A DNA stretch of 64,000 bases from Hansfordia pulvinata (GCA_006538405.1 BJKQ01000027.1:122656-186655), one strand, 5' to 3'. Numbered from the stretch's first letter, positions 47,051 to 61,181 are shown. A program made the numbers and translations. Notes: generated from the sequence alone by a model not told the origin.

Positions 47051-49210
47051 CCCGTTTACGGTGGGCGATAAGCGTCACTGTGTGAAAACCTATTTTTTCA
47101 TACACACACCACCTGGGGCTTACTTAAAGTAAACCTTGCAATTAAGTAACCCTGGTAACCAGCTAGCTAGCCCTCTTAACCTGGCCTTAATAACCACCAC
47201 CTTATAAAAGATTCTTTTATTTAAAATAATATTAAACCCACACTCTTATTTTTAAACCTCTTAGCTTTATTATAAAGTTCTTATTACCTTTAATTAAGGA
47301 ATAAAGCCTTCTTATCTTTACACACTTACCCTTATACACTTATTTTAATAATAGCTTTATAATTATTACGGTCTTTATATTTATATTATTATTTTATTAT
47401 TTATTTTACTTAATTATTATAATAAGTAAAAACCAGGTTAAGGCTATAACTTTTAATTTACGTACCCCGCTCTTTAACCTTTTTAATATTAACGACTTAA
47501 TTTAAGAGGTAAACGGCTTTTAAATTAATATTAAAAAAGCTTATAAAGGTTTTAAATATAATAATTAACCGTTTTTATAATCACTTAATAAATAAGATAA
47601 TAATATAAATAATAAGAAAAAAACTTAATTTATTTTATATTAAGTTTATAATTTAAGAATCGCGATAATTTATAACTTTATAAGTAAAAATAATATAAAT
47701 ATATTAAGGCTTAAGTTTATTATAATTTATTAATAATAATAAAAGGTTAAACGCCTTTATTACGCTTAAATAATTATAATTAAAAGTGAAATAATTTACT
47801 TAACTTTAAAATATCGCGGATATTATTAATTAAACGTATTCGCTTATATTATTTTTAATCCGGATATAAAAAGGCTTATAAAGGTTATAACACTTATATT
47901 AAAGTTACTTATTAAAGGCCTTTTAACGTTTACTTTATATTTATAAAGAATAAGTTTAAAGGTGTTTATTTAAATTATCTTTATAATAATTATAAAAAGT
48001 ATTACTTACTTTACCGTGGTAAATAAAGGTATTTAAATTATAAAAGTTAAATTATTAATTTAAAAGTGTAAAGATTAATATAAATAAGATTAAAAGAAAA
48101 AGCGTAAAGAAAAGATAAAAGAGTTTTAAAAGATCTTTATATATGTTTATAATCGTATAATTATTATTATATTAAAGAAATAGCTTTAATTAATTAAGGA
48201 TAAGTAAGACCGTTATAAGGTTAAAGGTATTAAGATTAAGCGTTATCTTAAAAAAAAGTGTAAAAAGGATATATTAATACCGATTTAAACTTAAAGGATA
48301 TATAAGGTTTTTATATAATATAATTATAAATATAAAGAGTTAACGTTTAAGTATTAATATTAAAATAAGCGAATAAAGAATTATATTAAAAGCGTTTAAT
48401 ATATTTTAAAAATTTAAGATTAATATTAAGTAATAAAATAAGGTTATTATAATTAAAAACTTAAGCTTATATAAAGGTGTAAATAATAATATTAATATAA
48501 AGTTATAAAAACGGTATTATTAAGGTCCGGTTAACTTAAATAAAGTTAAAGCTTAAAGAACGATTATTAATAAAAGGAAAGAGTTATATTCTTATTAAGT
48601 TATCGGGGTCGTTAAAACGCTTATAATAATAATTAAAAGTTAAAAGGGATAATAAGGATAAATAAGTTAAATAAAAAAGTAAAAGGTAAAAAAGGTTAAA
48701 ATAAGTTATTAAAGGTTAAAATAAATCGTTATTATTTAAGTAATATTAAAAGGTTAATATTAATTTAAACGGTATAAAGATATCGTTAACGTAAGCGCGT
48801 TAATATAAATATTAAGCTTATATTTATTATAAGTATACTTATAACTTAATATTAAAAAGGGTTTAATAATTCTTTAATATTTTAAGTATCTTTTTTATAT
48901 TTTATTTTACTCCTTTTATTTACTTTTAAAGCCTTTACGTAATACTTAATTTCTTAATTTTTACTTTATTATTTAAGATATCGAATAAACGATTTAAAGT
49001 CGATCTTAATCCGTTAAAAAAGTGGATTTATATAAAATATAATTTCAGCTTTATTATTCCTTTTATTTTATTTAAAATTAAAAATAACTTTTCTTTTTTT
49101 ATCTTTTAATTAACCTTAATTTATAATCTTTATTAATAAGGTAAAGCGGTGCGGTAATTATAAATAAAACATTTAACTGCCTTATTTAAAAGTATTTAAT
49201 TATAATATTT
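47051..49210. repeat. RIP-mutated DNA of unidentified origin, left flank of the nested elements
   Basis: 2.1 kb with the full CpA-depletion pattern, but not matching the LTR element to its right in any orientation I could see. A C8 run and CGTTTACGGTGGGCGATAAG (47,056-47,075) stand at the edge and could be the end of another transposon. Lysine-rich decayed frames near 48,550-48,730 faintly recall the C-terminus of a pogo/Fot-type transposase, but this is too weak to call. Confidence 0.4.
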
Positions 49211-49727
49211 TATAACGACCTGGATTCTTTTTAAGAAAAATATAGAATTAATTTAAAGGTTTATATTTTAAAAGAACACTTAAAAGGTCGTTTATTAATA
49301 AACGTTAAGCAATCGATTAATAATCGGTAATTAAAGTATTAAATAAGTGGTAAACTATCGTTAAAAGGTTACTTTTATTTAAGAATAACTTAAATACTTA
49401 AATTAATTATTAAGGTAATAAATAATTAAATATATAAAAAAACCTTTTTTCCTTATATATCCTTTATTCCCTTTATAATACCGTAATGGCTTATAATATT
49501 CTTATACCGGATCACCGTGATCCTTTAATAGCTTATTATAATCTTAAGTGGCTTATTATAATCTTTTTATCTTAATAAGTAATTATATCACGTAACCTTA
49601 TATTAATAATTTATATTTCTTATATATATAATTAAGTTAATATAACCTTATATGATTATTAATTTATAAGTCTTTTACTTATATTAATATAGCTTATCTT
49701 ACCGGCTTAATAATCGGGTTCATAATA
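49211..49727 (-). repeat. 3' LTR of element B
   Basis: Matches the reverse complement of the element A LTRs from TATAACGACCTGGATTC (TGTAACGACC before RIP) to GGGTTCATAATA. It is about 517 bases. Differences from the A copies are mainly C/T and G/A. Confidence 0.85.
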
Positions 49728-52700
49728 TTATACCCCTTTTTTAAGTTATTTATCTTTAATTAATTAATAAAAAAAGTAAGTAAGCCTTAACGTAAGCGTG
49801 GCCTTTATATTTCTTTATCTTTTTTATTTTATTTTATTAATTATATCGTTACGTGTTTAAAAATCGCGATAACGTAATATAAATAAAAAGCGTAAATCCT
49901 TAATTACTTTTATTTCGCGTTTTAAAATTAATATTATGTTTTACTCTTATTATTATTTTAATAACCTTTATTATCGTGTAATGTTTTCTTAAAGCGATTA
50001 TTATAAATAATGTATTACGGTTAACCGATTTTATAATAATATTTAAATAGCTTTTACGTTAAACCATATTTTTAAAGAAGACGACCGCCTTTAATCGGAG
50101 GAGTTTAAAGTTAAGGAACGTTTATTAATTATATATTAATAACTTAATAAAGTAATATTAAAGCTTTAATGTTTTTATTAATAATGGGCGTCGTTAAAAT
50201 CTCGTAAAAGCGCTTTAATAACTTATAAAATTTTTACTTTAAATAAGCTTAAAGTTTTTAAATAAGCGGAGTCTTAAACCGTTAAGGACGCTTAAGCGTT
50301 AAGTGTTTTAAGTGTTATTAATTAAAATATAATCGGCCTTAACTTATCCTTTAATTTTAATTTACTTAATTTAAGTGTCTTTAATAAAACTATTTTAATA
50401 ACCGTAAGCAATTTAAGTGGTTCTTAAGTTTTTAAGTGTTTTCCGATAATAAGTAACTTTTTTATTATATTAAGTACTTTATTATAAATTCTTATTAATA
50501 TAAATTTAATATTTCTTTAACCTTAAATTTTTAAGCGTTAATATTAGCTTCGATTTTAATTTCGAGCTATACGTTAACCGGTGCTGGTTTTAATAATAAA
50601 ACGTGAAATATTAAGTGAATTCTTATAATATTAAGTAACGATAATTTATAATTAATTAATAAAACGATCTTATTAATTTTAAATAATCCGATCTTCTTAA
50701 AATTTAATTTATTATTAAGTCTTTTAATTTAAATATTTTTATATAATAAATAAACTTTATCTCCTTTTTTAAAGGTTAACTTTAATAACCGATAATTATC
50801 GTAATATCGTTTTATACGTTATTAAATCGTTATAAGCTCCGTGTAAAGGTGTTCGTGAAGCGTTATAAGATATTTAACTTAAATAACGGCTTTTAAAGCG
50901 TTATTATTAATTATTACTTATTATAATCTTTATAAATTAAATTTATAATTTATATAAAAGGGTGATATCTTTATGTTTTTATTATTTAAATTATTATATA
51001 TAAATTTTACCTTAAATAAAAAAGATATTTAATTATCTTATTTAAAGTTAACGTAATATCGTAAATATTATTTAAGTACTTAATTAAGTTATTTTATATA
51101 ACCGTTTATTTATAAATAATATGTTATTAATATCTTATATTATACTTTAAGTTATTATATAAATGATTTTTAAAAGTAAGCTATAAAAAACTTATCTCGG
51201 TCCGTAATAAGTTTTTTTAATAAGCTATATTAATTAAATATAGTCTTATTTATTAATTAAACAATTTATATTACGATTATGGTTTTTTTAAATAATTAAA
51301 ACTTCGTAAACTTAATAAACTGTTTTATATAAATTATAATATTATTATAAACGATTTTAATTATTAAATTTATAAATAATAGTAGCTTTATAATAAAGTT
51401 TATTAAAACCGATTTTTATACTTTATCCTTAAAAGGTATAAGTTAAAGTTCTTTATAAGGCTTATAACGTGCTGCTTTAAATCGAATGCACATATCGTAT
51501 TCTTTAATTACCGTTTTAATTAATCTTTTAAGGTTTAAAAAGTCGTAATCGCGTTATATTTATTATATGGTTTTTTAAATCCTTTAATAATTATAAGATA
51601 AATCTTTATAAATCGTTATAATAAGTTATTATTATAACGGTATAAGTATAAATCATTTATTATAAAAAAGTATAACTCCGTTAAATTATTTAAAGAGGTT
51701 AAACCATTTATTATTGAATAATACTTTTAAGCGTTACGTTTCTTATTATAATTTATAATTAAACTATTCTTTTTAACTTAAGTAAATCGGATTTATTATA
51801 TTAAGATTAAGTTTTTATCTTTATTTTACTTTAAGATAATTTATAATTTTATTATTAAATTTACCGTGAAGTGGTTAAGTCGTTTATTAAAAGCGTTTAC
51901 TTTAACGTTTTCTTTACCTTTATAATATTCGATTTTAAAGTTAAACTTTAAAAGGATTTTTATTTATTAAATTTATCGCTTATTAAAAACCTTATTCTTT
52001 ATAAAGGCTATAAGATTTTTATAATTTATATGAACGGTTATTAAAGTAAGGGTATTACTTAAATAATATCTTTATTCTTTAAATACTTTAATAATAATTA
52101 TAAGCTCTTTATTGTGTACCGTATAATTAAGCTTTAATTTATTAAACTTCTTTAAAAAGTAAGCTATTAAATATAACTTACTTATTTCGTTTTATTATTT
52201 AAGTTGCCCTTTTATAATAAAGTCGTTAACGTCGGTCTTAACTTTTATAAGTTTATTAAGGTTAATTATAACTATAACGAGTTCCTTTAAAATTGCTCTT
52301 TTAAAGGTATTAAATAAGGTTTAAAGTTCCTTATTTTATTTAAAAGGTTTATCCTTTTTAATTATATTAATTAAGGGCTTAATATACTTATTAAATCCTT
52401 TAATAAATTATCGGTGGAAGTTCACGAACCTTAAGAATCTTTTAATATTATAAATGCTTTTAAGAACGGGCTATTCTCGGATAGCTTACACTTTACTTTA
52501 TTATATTAACACCTTTTTTAATTAAATTATATATCTTATAAAGTTAACTTTCGTTTAATAAAATTAACTTTTCTTTAAGTTAATATAAAGGTTAATATCT
52601 TAAAAGGCTTAAAGGACTTACTTTATATAGCTTATATAATTTGCTTCGTTTTTAAAGTAAATAAGAATATTATTAAGGTATATTATTATAAAAACGCCGT

Positions 52701-53747
52701 AAAAAAGCTTAAAGACGGTGTCGATTATGCTTTAAAAGTTAATTAAAGCATTTATAAGTTTAAAAGGTATTATTAAATATTTAAAGTGTCCCTTTAATGT
52801 TTAAAACACTGTTTTTTATTTATCTTTTATAAGGATCTTAATAAAGTGGTAAGCGTTAAGTAGATTTATTATAATAAAGATCTTAACTTTATAAAAAAGG
52901 TCCTTTAACACCTTAATTAAAAGTAAAGAGTATTAATTCTTAATCGTGATATCGTTAAGTTATCGGTAATTAACGTATATCCTTTAAGATTTATCCTTTT
53001 TAAGCATAAATAAAATAAGGTAACCGGTTAATAACGTGAACGGCTTAATATACCTTTTATTTAAATTTTATTATAATTTCTTTTTAAGCTTTACGCGTTA
53101 CGTTAAATTTAATAAATAAATAAGTTTAAATATCGGTTAAGCTTTATTTTTAAGTGGTATCGTGTGGTTATAATTTAAATATAACGGTAAGCTATTTTTT
53201 ATATTAAACTTATTTTAAAATAATATTATGAATTACCGATACTCCTTAAATATTACTTATTTTAATAAATAATCCTTTTTTATTATTTTAACGATAACAC
53301 ATCTTATAAATATAAATTTAAATCCGTTTAATAATAAAGGTGTTATTTTTAACCGAGTATTATAATCTCTTTTTAATATTTCTTATTAAAAACGGTTAAT
53401 ACTTTAATTAACTTTAAGATTTACCGATCGTAATTAAAGTATCTTTAAAATTATCTTATTTAAGATATTAATAATATTTAATTAAAGGTTTATAAGTTAT
53501 TTTTAAATAATAATTAAGAAGGGTGTAATCTCGCGTTTAATTTATCTTTAAGCTTTTTTTAAATAACTCTTATTTATTATTATAAATCGGTATAAGGCGT
53601 CTTTTTTATTTTATAATAATTTAAATTTATTAACGATTTATAACGATATTAAATTCCGGGTCGATCCGTTATCGATTAATACTTAAATTCTCTTTAATTT
53701 ATAATATACCGTTATATTAAGTTATATAGCTTTATTTTTATTAAAGG
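49728..53747 (-). pseudogene. Decayed pol region of element B
   Basis: Reads on the minus strand as chromodomain, integrase, RNase H and reverse transcriptase remnants in the order expected from the LTR inward, all with many stops from RIP. In the reverse-transcriptase catalytic motif both aspartate codons have become AAT (Asn) at 52,680-52,666, so the enzyme would be dead even without the stops. Confidence 0.7.
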
Positions 53748-53752
53748 CTTAT
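53748..53752. other. Target-site duplication CTTAT, left copy
   Basis: The CTTAT directly before the 5' LTR of element A is repeated exactly after the 3' LTR (61,725-61,729). Five bases is the normal Ty3/gypsy duplication length. Confidence 0.85.
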
Positions 53753-54280
53753 TATTATAAACCCGATTATTAGGCCGGCAGGACGGGCTATATTAATGTA
53801 AGTAAAAGGCTTATAAACCAATAATCGTATAGGTCAGCGTTAAACCAATTATATACGTATAAAAATATAAGGACATAAGATATAAGGTCACGTGATTAAG
53901 ATTAAAATATGTTAAATATATGGCTTTAAGACATATTTATAAAGATTTAATAAGGATATATTAAATATATTAAATATAAATATATTTAAGTGATTTAAAC
54001 ATATCCGTAATATCACGGAGGGGATAAAGGATATATAAGGATAAACGGTTTTTTATATATTTAATTATTTATTACTTTAATAATTAATTTAAGTATTTAA
54101 GTTATTTTTAAATAAAAGTATACCTTTTAACGATAATTTACCACTTATTTAATACTTTAATTACTTATTATTAATTAATTACTTAATGTTTACCGATAAG
54201 CGACCTTTTAAGTGTTCTTTTAAAATATAAACCCTTAAATTAATTTTATATTTTTCTTAAAAAGAATTTAAGTCGTTACA
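53753..54280 (+). repeat. 5' LTR of element A
   Basis: 528 bases from TATTATAAACCCGATTATTA (TG at the start lost to TA by RIP) to AAGTCGTTACA. It aligns along its whole length with 61,198-61,724. Confidence 0.92.
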
Positions 54281-55700
54281 TTTTAATCACTTTTATTTAA
54301 GTATTTAATAACTGTTTATTAATACCTTTAAGTAATATCCGATTAACACGATATCGTCCCGACCCGGATCCTTTAAATAACCGGTGGCGTAAACGCCTTT
54401 AAAGAACTTAATTAAAGAGATAAAAAGGGTTAATAACGATAAAAAAAAGTATAATCTTATTAAAGGCGAATATAAGTAATTACTTAATAAGCTTTACACT
54501 TTATAAGAATAATTATAAGCCTTTTATTAAGCTTATAAAAACGTTAATAAATAATTATAATAAGCCCGTATTAAACACATTAATATAATTAATGAACTTT
54601 AATAAGCTTAATTTATTAAGGTTATATAAGGCGTTAAAGGTATTATTTAAGCTCCTTTAATTAATGTTAACCTTAAGATCAATCTTTTTAAGACCTTTAA
54701 CAGCACCCTTAAGTAACTTTAAGGGTTTTTAACTTAAATAAAGGCATTTTATTAATTATACGGACATTTCGATAATAAAAAGATCGCGTAATTTACGTTA
54801 AATCCTTTCTTTATAAAAAGGTGTTAATATAATTCGAATTATACTTTACTGAGTTTATCGATAAACCTCCAGCTTTATAATCCGTTAAAACGTAAAGGAT
54901 CTTCACGTCTTATATAAGGTTTAAGCGATAACTTAAAGGCTTATTTTAAGACTTAAATAAGAAACGATAAGCTAAAAGAGAACTTATTAACCTTTAATAA
55001 AAGACCTTAACGTCCCTTTACGCCGCCGACTTTAAACGTATCCTTACGTAACTTAACTTAATTAAGGAAAGTAAGATCCTCGTGTTTTATTAAGGATTAA
55101 AGGAGGAAGTTAAAGACGAGTTAATTAAATAAGACCCGTTAAATAACTTTATAAAGTATATTAAAGCCGTTATTTATATTAATTCACGGTTATATAAACG
55201 CTACCGCGAGAAAAAAGGAAATAATTAATATATACCTTAAAATATAAAGCGATAACGATAAGGAGGGACGAAGCCTTACTTTACCTTTTATAAATAATAC
55301 TTAAAACTTATAAATATTAATCGCGCTTTTAACGATAAATATAAGAAAATATTTAAGTATTATAATTACGATAAGTTAAAACATATTACACGCGATTATT
55401 AAGCACTTAAATAACTTAAATAAGTTAATAAATATATTAAGGTTATTAAGGAAATCACGATAAATTAAGATAAATAAACCCTTATACTTAAAAAATAGGT
55501 TTATATAACTTATAAGGCATACGATAATTTAAACTTTAACCCCGAATTCGACGCTGCCTTTAATATTTTACGAGAAGGGTTTAATAAAGTAACGGAGTAT
55601 TAAAAATAATGTGTAAATTAATAAACCGAGACCTTTTAAAAAGGGACTTATAATGCTTTTTAAATTAATTATATATACTTAACCTTATAACGATACGTCG
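54281..55700 (+). pseudogene. Decayed gag region with CCHC zinc knuckle
   Basis: The gag part is stop-riddled, but a CX2CX4HX4C knuckle can be read at 55,358-55,399. The three Cys positions are TAT, TAC and TAT (Tyr) and the His is CAT. TGT/TGC to TAT/TAC is exactly what RIP on the opposite strand does. A segment at about 54,900-55,050 recurs in reverse complement at 63,780-63,920 in element B. Confidence 0.8.
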
Positions 55701-58700
55701 GCCGTGATATATTTAATATTATAATACTTTTATAAGACTTAAAAGATACACCGGAATAAAAAGCATGTAAATAAAGCTTTATATAACGTAACTCTTTAAA
55801 GTAAATCCTTTAAATAATTATAAGAATTATTAATTAAAGGAAGCTTAATATTATTATATAATATAACGTTATACTTCGGATTCTTAAGCACGGATATCGA
55901 TAAGTTATTATAAAAGAACGAGCTGCTTATTTAAAATAAAAGATTTAATTCTTTAACGAATCCGTAAATAACCCTTAATTATACGTATTACTCGATGAAC
56001 GATACGATAACGACTTAAACGATATTATTAATAATATGCTTAAAGCCGAGAACAATAAGATATAAAAACGTATTAAGATTATATTATTTATTAAAGAAGA
56101 TCTTTTCGACTTATTAATTAAAAAGGCTATTTTTAAGAATAAATAAAGCTTACGATTTAAATTATACTTTACGAAAAATAAAATAAAATAATAAAATTTA
56201 AAACGATAAATTAATAATTATAAGGATTATCGCACTTTTATAATAAGAAACCTTATATTAAATAACGAAATAATTAAAGTAACGGATTAATTAATACACG
56301 CTTAAACTTTAAAAAGGCTTAACGGATAAACATTAATCTTAAAATCCGATGAATGCCCCTTTAAAGGTTTAATTAATTAAAACGATTAAGGAGAGAATTA
56401 TTAAGTAAAGAGCTTATATAAATACTCTTTTAATAAAGAAGAAAAAGAAGATTTCTTTCATTATAATAAAACCTTTAACGACACGAAAAAACTTATAATA
56501 ATCTTAAATAAAGAAGACTTAAAAGAAGTATATAAAAACGTATATAACTTAATTCCTTATAACGCTCGACACGGCGAGATCGCTTAATATAATTATATTT
56601 ATATTACTTATTAATAACACTTAATTAATAAAGTTAAGTATCGTTACTTCCTTATAAGAATTAAAACGCTTAAATTAATATAAGAATTATAATATTATTA
56701 ATACTTTAACCACTTTATATTAATAAAACCTTTTATATCTTATTAAAGAACACTCTTTATAACTTATAAAAAATTAAGATAACGTTACAGCTTATTAAAA
56801 GGAACCGTGTACGTAACACGTATTAAACTCGTTAAGTAAGTACGATAATTAATTAAAGAGTTAATACTTAAAAGTCGGACGTTAAAACACATTAATAACC
56901 TGCCGATTAAATTATTATTATAAAACGATAAAAAATGTGCTTTACCTTTAAACATTAAATTATAATAAAGCGAGGCTTTTATAAGTAGCTTTCGATAACA
57001 CGATTTAATATAAATAATTACACGATAACACTTAAAAAATTAAAGCACCTTATTATTAATTTAAGGTAATAAATAAAAAGAACTTACACGATAAGATAAG
57101 CCTTTAATAAAAATAAAGCCGTATAACTTAACGTAATAATATATTATAAATTAAAGAGAATCCGAGTATTAATCGATAATAAATCGACTTAAAATTTAAT
57201 ATCGTTACGAATCGTTAATAAATTTAAATTATTATAAAATAAGAAAGACGCCTTATACCGACTCACGATAATAAATAAGAGTTATTTAAAGAAAGCTTAA
57301 AAATAAATCGAACGCGAGATTACACCCTTTTTAATTATTATTTAAAACCGACTTATAAAACTTTAATTAAACATCGTTAACATCTTAAATAAGATAATTT
57401 TAAAATACCTTAATTATAATCGGTAAATCTTAAAGTTAATTAAAGTATTAACCTTTTTTAATAAAAATATTAAAAAGAGATTACGATACTCGGTTAAAGA
57501 TAACGCTTTCGTTATTAAACGGATTTAAGTTTATATTTATAAAACACGTTATTATTAAAATAATAAAAAAGGATTACTTATTAAAGTAAGTAATACTTAA
57601 AGAGTATCGGTAATTCACGATATTATTTTAAAATAAGTTTAATATAAAAAATGGCTTACCGTTATATTTAAATTACGATTATACGATATCACTTAAAGAT
57701 AAAGCTTAATTAATATTTAAGTCCGTTTATCCGTTAAACTTAATATAACGCGTTAAACTTAAAAAAAGTTATAAAAAGATTTAAAGAAAAGATATATTAA
57801 ATTATTTACGTTATCGGTTAATTACTTTATCTTTTTCGTATTTAAAAAAGATAAATCTTAATAAATATATATTAATTACCGATAACTTAACGATATTATA
57901 ATTAAGAATTAATACCCTTTACTTTTAATTAAAGTATTTAAGGACCAGCTTTATAAAGTTAAGATCTTTACCGCGATAAATTTATTAAACGCTTATTATT
58001 TTATTAAGATCTTAAAAAAAGATAAATAAAAGACGGTATTCCGAACACTTAAAAGGTATTTTAAGTATTTAATAATGCCTTTTAAACTTATAAATACTTT
58101 AATTAATTTTTAAAATATAATCGATAACACTTTTAAACCTTACCTCGGTATCTTTATCGTAATATACCTTAACGATATCTTAATTTACTTTAAGAATAAA
58201 ACGGATTATATAAGTTATATAACGTAAGTCCTTTAAGCCCTTTAAAACGTTAACCTTTAAGTTAATTTAAAGAAAAGTTAATTTTATTAAATAAAAGTTG
58301 ATTTTATCGGATACATTATCCGATTAAGAAAAGTCTTAATATAATAATTTAAGATTTAAGTAATTTAAAATTAATTTACTCCTTATAACGTTTCGGAGAT
58401 TCGATCGTTTATTAGACTTATAAATTATTATTAAGCCTTTATTAAAAGGTATAATAAGCACGCTGCACCGCTTACCGATATAATAAAAAAGGATCGCCCT
58501 TTTAAATAAAACGATAAACTTTAAATAGTATTTAACGCGATTAAAGACGTTATTATATAAGAATTAATTATAATAATAATAAACCTTAATAAACTTATAA
58601 AAGTCGAAATAAACGTTAACGACTTCGTTATAAAAGGATAATTAAGATAACGAGATGAATCCGGTAAGTTATATCCGGTAGCTTTTTTTTTAAAGAAGTT

Positions 58701-60440
58701 TAATAAACTTAAGCTTAATTACACGGTATATAATAAGGAGCTTATAATTATTATTAAGGCGTTTAAAAAATAAAGACATTACTTAAATAATATATTCACC
58801 TTTATAATCGTCCGAACCGATTATAAGAACCTTACGGCTTTTATAGAAAATAAAATCCTTAATAAACGATAAATTTAATAAATAAAGATTCTCTTTAAAT
58901 TTAACTTTAAAATCAAATATTATAAAGGTAAAAAGAATATTAAAGCCGACGCTTTTAATAAACGATCTGACCACTTTACGATAAACTTAATAACCGAATT
59001 ATAATTTATTTTACGATAAGATAAGGATAAGAACTTAATTTTAATATAATAAATACGACTTACTTAAGTTAAAGAAGAATAATTTAATTATAAATTATAA
59101 TAAGAAATATAACGCTTAAAAGTATTATCGAACGATAACCGGTTTAACCTTTTTAAATAACTTAACGGAGTTATACTTTTTTATAATAAACGATTTATAC
59201 TTATATTATTATAATAATAATTTATTATAACGATTTATAAAGATTTATCTCACGGTTATTAAAGGATTTAAAAAATTATATAACGAGTACGACACGATTA
59301 CGACTTTTTAAACCTTAAAAGATTAATTAAAACGGTAATTAAAGAATATAATATATATATTCGATTTAAGGTAACACGTTATAAGCTTTATAAAGAACTC
59401 TAGCTTATACCTTTTAAAGATAAAGTATAAAAATCGGTTTTAATAAACTTTATTATAAAGTTACCGTTATTTATAAACTTAATAATTAAAATCGTTTATA
59501 ATAATATTATAGTTTATATAAAACAGCTTATTAAGTTTATAAAGTTTTAATTATTTAAGGAAACCATAATTATAATGTAAATTATATAACTTATAAATAA
59601 AACTATATTTAATTAATATAGTTTATTAAAAGAACTTATTACGGATTAAGATAAGCTTTTTATAACTTACTTTTAAAAATCATTTATATAATAACTTAAA
59701 GTGTAATATAAAACGTCAATAATATATTACTTATAAATAAATAGTCGTATAAAACGACTTAATTAAGTATTAAAATAGTATTTACGATATTACGTTAACT
59801 TTAAATAAAATAATTAAGTATCCCTTTTACTTAAAGTAGAATTTATATATAATAACTTAAATAACGAAGATATAAAGATATCACTTTTTTATATAAATTA
59901 TAAATTTAACTTATAAGATTATAATAAGTAATAATTAACGGTAACGCTTTAAAAGCCGTTATTTAAGTTAAATATCTTACGACTCTTTATAAACACCTTT
60001 ATATAAAGCTTATAACGATTTAATAACGTATAAAACGATATTACGATAATTATTAATTATTAAGGCTGACCTTTAAAAAAGGAGATAAGGTTTATTTATT
60101 ACGTAAAAATATTTGAATTAAAAGACTTAACGATAAATTAAATTTTAAAAAGATTAAACTATTTAAAATTAACGAAATCGTTTTATTAATTAATTATAAA
60201 TTATTGTTATTTAATATTATAAGAATCCATTTAATATTTTATGTTTTATTATTAAAATTAATATTAATTAATATATAACTTAAAATAAAGATCGAAGCTG
60301 ATACCGACGCTTAAGAATTTAAGGTTAAAAAGATATTAAATTCACGTTAATAAGGATTTATAATAAAGTATTTAATATAATAAAAAGGTTACTTATTATT
60401 AAAAAACACTTAAAAACTTAAAGACCACTTAAATTACTTA
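55701..60440 (+). pseudogene. Decayed pol: protease region, reverse transcriptase, RNase H, integrase, chromodomain
   Basis: The reverse transcriptase is recognised by the decayed FTAxDLxxAY motif (about 57,965-58,010), MPF-L-N (about 58,074-58,100) and YLNDI (58,165-58,179), where the first catalytic Asp codon is now AAC. RNase H remnants lie near 58,560-58,900. Integrase remnants include a GFKKLY zinc-region motif near 59,265-59,280 and NFIIKLP near 59,440-59,465. A chromodomain (EFxVxxIL ... YL ... KGY ... ENT-like) lies at 60,315-60,437. Stops are frequent, and nothing is translatable beyond about 60 codons. Confidence 0.82.
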
Positions 60441-61181
60441 TAATTATTAAGATAATTTTATTAATGACACCCGGACCGACACCGTTAATCGTATCGAAAT
60501 TAAGTATAAGGGACGGGTTAAGATTTAAATCGGGATACTTAACGTTTTAATTTAATATAAAAGCCTTTAAAATCGGATTACTATTAACCGATAACGGACG
60601 ATTAAACGTATAACGTTACTCTTTTACCTCCGCCTCCTTACGCTCGACACGCTTTAACTCCTTTACGTTATCGATATTACGGTGTATTATACGTATTATC
60701 TTTTTAAATTAAAGCTTTTTTTACTTACGTAAACGTTTAACCTTATTATCGGCGTGACGTCGCTTTTTGTTAAGACGACGCTTATCGTTCTTTATGTATT
60801 TAAGCTCGTTTTTTATCTGTTAATATTAAAAAGCGATGTTTTAAAGCTTAATAATACTTATACTTTACATATCGTAACGTAATTAATTAAGGCGTATATA
60901 TTTAACACACCGCGTAAAATCTTATAAAAAAACTTAATAAAATAAGATGTTATAACCCTTATAAAAAGAATAAGATAATATAATAATTACGTTTTAAAGA
61001 ATAATAAAAGAAGAGAATCACGTTACGTAGTTTTACGGGCGCGAGATTTAATAAACTTTTACACACGTAATAATATAATTAATTAAAAAGGAAAAAAAGA
61101 TAAAAAGACACGGCACGAAGGCCACGCTTACGTTAAGGCTTACTCACTTTTTTATATTAATTAATTAAGGATAAATAACTT

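Larger units (their letters stand above)
49211..53752 (-). mobile_element. Ty3/gypsy-type retrotransposon copy B, 3' part, RIP-mutated
   Basis: A minus-oriented copy of the same family as element A. Its 3' LTR is 49,211-49,727. Its decayed pol reads on the minus strand up to 53,747-53,752, where element A is inserted. The reverse-transcriptase core reads YLNNI at 52,680-52,666, which puts it about 2.95 kb from the LTR, the same spacing as in element A (about 3.0 kb). The polypurine tract appears as AAAAAAAGGGG on the minus strand beside the LTR. The 5' part continues at 61,725. Confidence 0.85.

Noticed and set aside
58783..58974. 63-codon open frame in the AT-rich block
   Set aside because: Chance frame on the strand opposite the decayed RNase H region of element A.
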